Assembly: GCA_964558455.1 (NCBI GenBank)
Contig: CAZLEE010000176.1
Location: forward strand, 1-9,348
Direction: 5' to 3'
DNA: 9,348 nt
Source of the DNA: DASRLE01 sp964558455
Lineage (GTDB): Bacteria; Verrucomicrobiota; Verrucomicrobiia; Limisphaerales; Palsa-1400
Program-made: the position numbers and the translations under genes
The notes under the pieces: generated by a model
What the model saw: only the letters and a program-made list of their open reading frames with translations
Databases searched by the model: none
Told to the model about the DNA's origin: nothing
Shown: positions 5,689 to 9,348 of the stretch, in pieces
Layout of the letters: each line of letters opens with the position of its first letter
Numbering within the stretch: the stretch's first letter is position 1

Positions 5689-8421
5689 ATGACTTCGGTT
5701 GAAATTCGACAATCTTTCCTGGATTTTTTCAAATCCAAGGGGCACACCATTGTGCCTTCGTCCAGTTTGATGCCTGATTCCCCCGGCCTCCTCTTTACCA
5801 ACGCCGGCATGAACCAGTTCGTCCCGATTTTTCTGAACGAGCGCCGCGCCGATGTGGATCAATGGCCCGGCGCCATTCCCGCGCGGGCGACCCGGGCCAC
5901 CGACACCCAGAAGTGCATACGCGCCGGAGGCAAACACAACGATCTGGATGACGTTGGTCTTGACACCTATCACCACACTTTTTTTGAGATGCTCGGCAAC
6001 TGGAGCTTTGGCGACTACTTCAAAAAAGAGGCGGTGGACTGGGCCTGGGAACTGGTCGCGGAAGTCTGGAAATTCCCCAAGGACCGGCTTTACGCCACCG
6101 TTTACAGCCCGGACAAATCCAAGGGCGATCCGAGCGATTTCGACCAGGAGGCCTACGATTTTTGGGCGGCCAAATTCACCGCCGCCGGTCTTGATCCCAA
6201 AGTCCACGTCGTGAAGGGCAACAAAAAGGACAACTTCTGGATGATGGGTGAAACCGGCCCGTGCGGACCGTGCAGCGAACTTCACGTTGATCTGACTCCG
6301 GCAGGCGACACCAAGGGCGCGCTGGTCAATAAAGGCGACGCCCGTTGCATTGAGATTTGGAATCTGGTTTTCATCCAATTCAACGCCAATCCCGACGGCA
6401 CATTTTCGCCGTTGCCGGCCAGGCATGTGGACACCGGCATGGGGTTTGAACGCGTTACCGGCATCATGCAAAACACGAGAGGATTCACCGATTTCTCCCG
6501 CGTCATTTCCAATTACGAAACCGATATTTTCCGGCCGCTCTTTGACCAGATCGAGCAGTTGAGCGGGCGGCACTACCACTCCACCCTGCCCAAAGCCGGC
6601 ACGACAGGGGTGACGGAACAGGAGAAGATCGACATCGCGTTCCGCGTCATAGCCGATCACGTCCGCACCCTTGGTTTTTCCATCGCCGACGGCATATTGC
6701 CGGGCAACAACGATCGCAACTACGTCCTGCGCCGCATCCTGCGGCGGGCGGTTCGCTACGGTCGGAGCCTTGGTTTTCACGAGCCGTTTTTTTACAAGCT
6801 GGTTGACGTGCTGGCGGAAAAAATGGGCGGGGTTTTCCCCGAACTGCGGCAAAAGAAGACGCAGGTGCGGGACATAATCAAAGCCGAGGAAGAGTCGTTC
6901 AACAAAACGCTTGATCGCGGGATTGAATTATTTAACGAAAAGGCGGAAGGCGGCGCGGCGGCGCAAATTCCCGGCGACTTTGCCTTTAAACTATACGACA
7001 CATACGGTTTCCCGCTTGATCTTACCGAATTGATGGCGCGCGAACGCGGTTTGACGGTGGACACGGCCGGGTTTGAAAAACTGATGGACAAGCAACGCGC
7101 CCGCGCCCGTGCCGCCCAGAAAAAAGAGATTGTTGCCGCCTCCAATATCGACACCTCGCATCCGACCCGGTTTGTCGGGTTTGAGAGTTTGCGCGCCACC
7201 GCGACCGTTCTCGGGGTGGTCAAGATCAAGGACAAAACCGCGCTGACGCTTGACTTGTCCCCGTTTTACGCGGAGATGGGCGGGCAGGTTGGCGATGCGG
7301 GCGAACTTCAGTGCGGCGCAAAAACCTGGCCCATCGTCAACACCCAAAAGACCGGCGACACGTTCCTCCATTTTCTGGCGGGAACCGATGCCCCCGAAAC
7401 CGGGGCGAAGGTGGAATTGCGTGTCAATGAAACGCGGCGCGACGCGATCCAGCGTCATCACACCGTCACTCATCTGCTGCATTGGGCCTTGCACGAAGTG
7501 GTCAATGCGGAAGCGACCCAGAAAGGTTCGTATGTCGGGCCGGACAAATTGACATTCGATTTCAGCAGCGGCCCGCTTACCCCGGTGCAAATTTTGAATG
7601 TGGAACGGCTGGTGAACGAGCGCATCGTCGAGAACGAGGACGTGATCTGGACGGAATTGCCCTATGCCGAAATCAAGGGGCACAAAAACATCATGCAATT
7701 TTTCGGCGAGAAATACGGCGACAAAGTGCGGGTGGTGCAGATCGGCGGCAAAGCAGGGGAGTTGAACGGTCATTCCATGGAACTTTGCGGCGGCACCCAC
7801 GTCCGCGCCACGGGCGAAATCGGCCTCTTCCGCATTGTCAGCGAAGGCGCGGTCGCGGCCGGAATACGGCGCATCGAAGCCTTGGCCGGATTGCGCGCCT
7901 ACGACAAGGCCCGGGAGGATGCGGCCCTGATTGCAAGCCTGGCCGGCAAAGTCAATTCACCCGCAGCCGAATTGGAAAAGCGGTTGGAGTCGATGATCGC
8001 GCACCAGAAAGATTTGGAGAAACAACTCAAGTCCGCCCAGCAGAAACAAGCGGCGGAGCTGGCCCGGTCTTTGGCCGGCAAAGCGCAGCCGCCTGGATTC
8101 ATCCCGGCGCTGATCGAGAATCTCGGCCCCGCGGACGGCGACTTTTTGCAAGCGGTGGCGGACGCGCTGAAGGGGATTTTCAAGGGCGTTGTTGTGCTGG
8201 GCGGTTCGGCCAATCAGGCGGTGGCCCTGGTGGCCAGCGTTTCGCCGGAGTTCACCAAAAAAATTCAGGCTGGAAAAATCATCCAGTCCATCGCGCCGAT
8301 TGTGGGCGGAAGGGGCGGCGGCAAACCCGATAACGCGCGCGGCGGCGGCAAGGATGTTTCCAAACTGGACGACGCGCTCAAGAAAGCGGCGGAGACAATA
8401 AAAGCCGTTGGCCTGTCGTGA
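5689..8421 (+). CDS. alaS: Alanyl-tRNA synthetase
   Basis: Class II synthetase that charges tRNA-Ala and hydrolyses mischarged Ser- or Gly-tRNA. The ATG at 5689 gives MTSVEIRQSFLDFF, matching AlaRS N-termini; an in-frame TTG at 5653 overlaps the dedA stop and would add 12 untypical residues. At 910 residues it is slightly longer than E. coli AlaRS (876). The catalytic core shows TNAGMNQF near residue 40, the TGPCGPCSE segment (189-197) and motif 3 as DTGMGFER (248-255). The editing domain has the zinc-binding HTVTH (His591, His595) and CGGTH (Cys700, His704), so proofreading looks intact. A charged coiled-coil-like stretch (about 761-797) leads to the C-terminal C-Ala domain with a glycine-rich GGRGGGKP at 873-880. 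No Shine-Dalgarno is visible; expression may depend on dedA read-through. The stop overlaps the next gene. Confidence 0.98.
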   Translation: MTSVEIRQSFLDFFKSKGHTIVPSSSLMPDSPGLLFTNAGMNQFVPIFLNERRADVDQWPGAIPARATRATDTQKCIRAGGKHNDLDDVGLDTYHHTFFEMLGNWSFGDYFKKEAVDWAWELVAEVWKFPKDRLYATVYSPDKSKGDPSDFDQEAYDFWAAKFTAAGLDPKVHVVKGNKKDNFWMMGETGPCGPCSELHVDLTPAGDTKGALVNKGDARCIEIWNLVFIQFNANPDGTFSPLPARHVDTGMGFERVTGIMQNTRGFTDFSRVISNYETDIFRPLFDQIEQLSGRHYHSTLPKAGTTGVTEQEKIDIAFRVIADHVRTLGFSIADGILPGNNDRNYVLRRILRRAVRYGRSLGFHEPFFYKLVDVLAEKMGGVFPELRQKKTQVRDIIKAEEESFNKTLDRGIELFNEKAEGGAAAQIPGDFAFKLYDTYGFPLDLTELMARERGLTVDTAGFEKLMDKQRARARAAQKKEIVAASNIDTSHPTRFVGFESLRATATVLGVVKIKDKTALTLDLSPFYAEMGGQVGDAGELQCGAKTWPIVNTQKTGDTFLHFLAGTDAPETGAKVELRVNETRRDAIQRHHTVTHLLHWALHEVVNAEATQKGSYVGPDKLTFDFSSGPLTPVQILNVERLVNERIVENEDVIWTELPYAEIKGHKNIMQFFGEKYGDKVRVVQIGGKAGELNGHSMELCGGTHVRATGEIGLFRIVSEGAVAAGIRRIEALAGLRAYDKAREDAALIASLAGKVNSPAAELEKRLESMIAHQKDLEKQLKSAQQKQAAELARSLAGKAQPPGFIPALIENLGPADGDFLQAVADALKGIFKGVVVLGGSANQAVALVASVSPEFTKKIQAGKIIQSIAPIVGGRGGGKPDNARGGGKDVSKLDDALKKAAETIKAVGLS

Positions 8422-9299
8422 AGCCGGCTTCAAACAAACAGTGGCCGCTGGTCTGGTTGTTGGCCGGCATTGCGCTCATTGCCGGCGTCGGCGCTTCCAC
8501 CGCGCCGGATCAAATAACGCACCCTTACCCGGGAATCGTTTGCCGTGTCGAAACACGCGCCGACCCTCCCTTGCGTTTGTTTGTCGCGGAAATCGACTTG
8601 ATAAATCCCCGCGTCCACGTTCGAACCGTCCCCGGCGGTCCGGATCCCGATGGTCCGGGCCGGTGGCAGACGACTCTCATGCGTCCCACAAAAATCGCGG
8701 ATCGGGAACACTTTGATCTGGTGGTTAACGGCGACTTTTTTGCCGCCCATAAAGTCAAGGATGCCGAGGGGACAAATTCCAAGTTTGTTTCCGACATCTG
8801 GGCGTCCGTGTCCGGCCCGGCGGTGACTGATGGAAAAGCGTGGGCTGACGCCGCCACCAACCGGCCATGCCTGGTCGTGCATAAGGATAAAACGGTGGCC
8901 ATTGAGAAGTTGAATCGCGCCACCCCGGATGATTGGGAAGTGGTGGCCGGAAATATCGTCCTGGTCAAAGACGGGCGTGCTGTTCCAAATTCCAACAAAC
9001 CCCGCAATCCGCGCACGGCGGTGGGACTCGACGCGACCGGCACAAAGCTCGTTCTTCTCGTTATTGACGGGCGCAAGCCGGGCGTTTCCATCGGCACAGG
9101 CAACGCCGACACGGCGGCGGAGATGCTCCGTCTCGGCTGCCGGCAAGCCATCAATCTCGACGGCGGCGGCAGTTCGGTAATGGCGGTGCGGGACCCGCTG
9201 TCGGGCAAGATGCAAATACTCAACACCCCGTCCGACGGACATGAGCGGGCGGTGGCCAACACCTTGGGCATTTCCGTCGATGCCGGCGGAAACCCCTAA
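8418..9299 (+). CDS. Phosphodiester glycosidase (NAGPA-domain) family secreted protein
   Basis: Member of the NAGPA/phosphodiester glycosidase family (DUF2233 type), whose characterised relatives include the mammalian mannose-6-phosphate uncovering enzyme; bacterial members are thought to act on surface glycans or phosphoglycans. The 293-residue product has a hydrophobic segment at 10-26 after a basic N-terminus (signal peptide or N-terminal anchor). Family landmarks in order are VVNGDFF (102-108), NPRTAVGLD (197-205), LLVIDGR (213-219), a GTGNADTAAEML helix (226-237) and INLDGGGSSVM (245-255). The conserved Asn104, Asp106, Arg199, Asp217 and Asp248 are all present, so it looks active. The start is GTG at 8418, whose GTGA overlaps the alaS TGA, pointing to translational coupling; no Shine-Dalgarno is visible. 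The substrate is unknown. It ends in TAA at 9297-9299, immediately followed by a possible insertion-sequence end. Confidence 0.9.
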   Translation: MKPASNKQWPLVWLLAGIALIAGVGASTAPDQITHPYPGIVCRVETRADPPLRLFVAEIDLINPRVHVRTVPGGPDPDGPGRWQTTLMRPTKIADREHFDLVVNGDFFAAHKVKDAEGTNSKFVSDIWASVSGPAVTDGKAWADAATNRPCLVVHKDKTVAIEKLNRATPDDWEVVAGNIVLVKDGRAVPNSNKPRNPRTAVGLDATGTKLVLLVIDGRKPGVSIGTGNADTAAEMLRLGCRQAINLDGGGSSVMAVRDPLSGKMQILNTPSDGHERAVANTLGISVDAGGNP

Positions 9300-9348
9300 G
9301 AGCCTGTTTGAAAAGTCAGTATTTCTCAGCCGAGACGTTTGAGCATAA
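9300..9348. mobile_element. Possible insertion-sequence terminus at the window edge
   Basis: The sequence directly after the stop codon begins GAGCCTGTTTGAAAAG, which resembles terminal inverted repeats of some IS5-family elements (GAGCC-rich, then TTTGAAA). The three bases before it are TAA, matching the TNA target used by the IS1031 subgroup. No transposase is visible because the window ends 49 bp later, so this is a recognition-based guess only. Confidence 0.2.

Noticed and set aside
5674..6852. Minus-strand open frame of 392 codons antisense to alaS
   Set aside because: alaS is certain in the other strand; this long frame follows from its codon bias and shows no domain.

Overview
The window looks like a chromosomal segment of a moderately GC-rich Gram-negative bacterium, most likely of the Verrucomicrobiota/Planctomycetota group. 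This is inferred from the style of the large secreted alpha/beta-hydrolase, the 910-residue AlaRS with its GMGFER motif 3, the YD-repeat (RHS-type) remnant, and the lack of Shine-Dalgarno sequences before most genes. No rRNA or tRNA gene is present to settle the taxonomy.

Layout. The left half is transcribed leftward: the 5' part of dnaK (1-625, runs off the left edge), a 247-bp gap, a secreted two-domain esterase/hydrolase (873-2801), a small three-helix membrane protein (2890-3201), and an Old Yellow Enzyme family ene-reductase (3307-4400) broken by a single-base frameshift. A roughly 610-bp region without an intact gene (4401-5011) follows. It holds a short decayed YD-repeat fragment, several small hairpins and a perfect TTGACA hexamer. 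The right half is transcribed rightward as a tight cluster: a DedA-family membrane protein (5012-5656), alaS (5689-8421) and a secreted phosphodiester glycosidase/NAGPA-domain protein (8418-9299) that overlaps alaS by 4 bp. The last 49 bp may be the start of an insertion sequence.

How the genes relate. dnaK (protein folding) and alaS (tRNA charging) are housekeeping anchors. DedA (membrane or undecaprenyl-phosphate homeostasis) and the NAGPA-domain protein (probably cell-surface glycan processing) flank alaS in one likely transcription unit. The stretch between about 2890 and 4900 is accessory. The two leftward genes there each begin 14-20 bp after a GTTAGGC heptamer, and the first heptamer sits at the end of an attC-like inverted repeat that follows the ene-reductase. 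That is the layout of integron gene cassettes, although no integrase is in view and the second site is only a partial match. A frameshifted gene, a possible cassette array and a YD-repeat remnant together suggest a decaying acquired region between stable core genes.

I see no CRISPR array, phage module, toxin-antitoxin pair or defence system.
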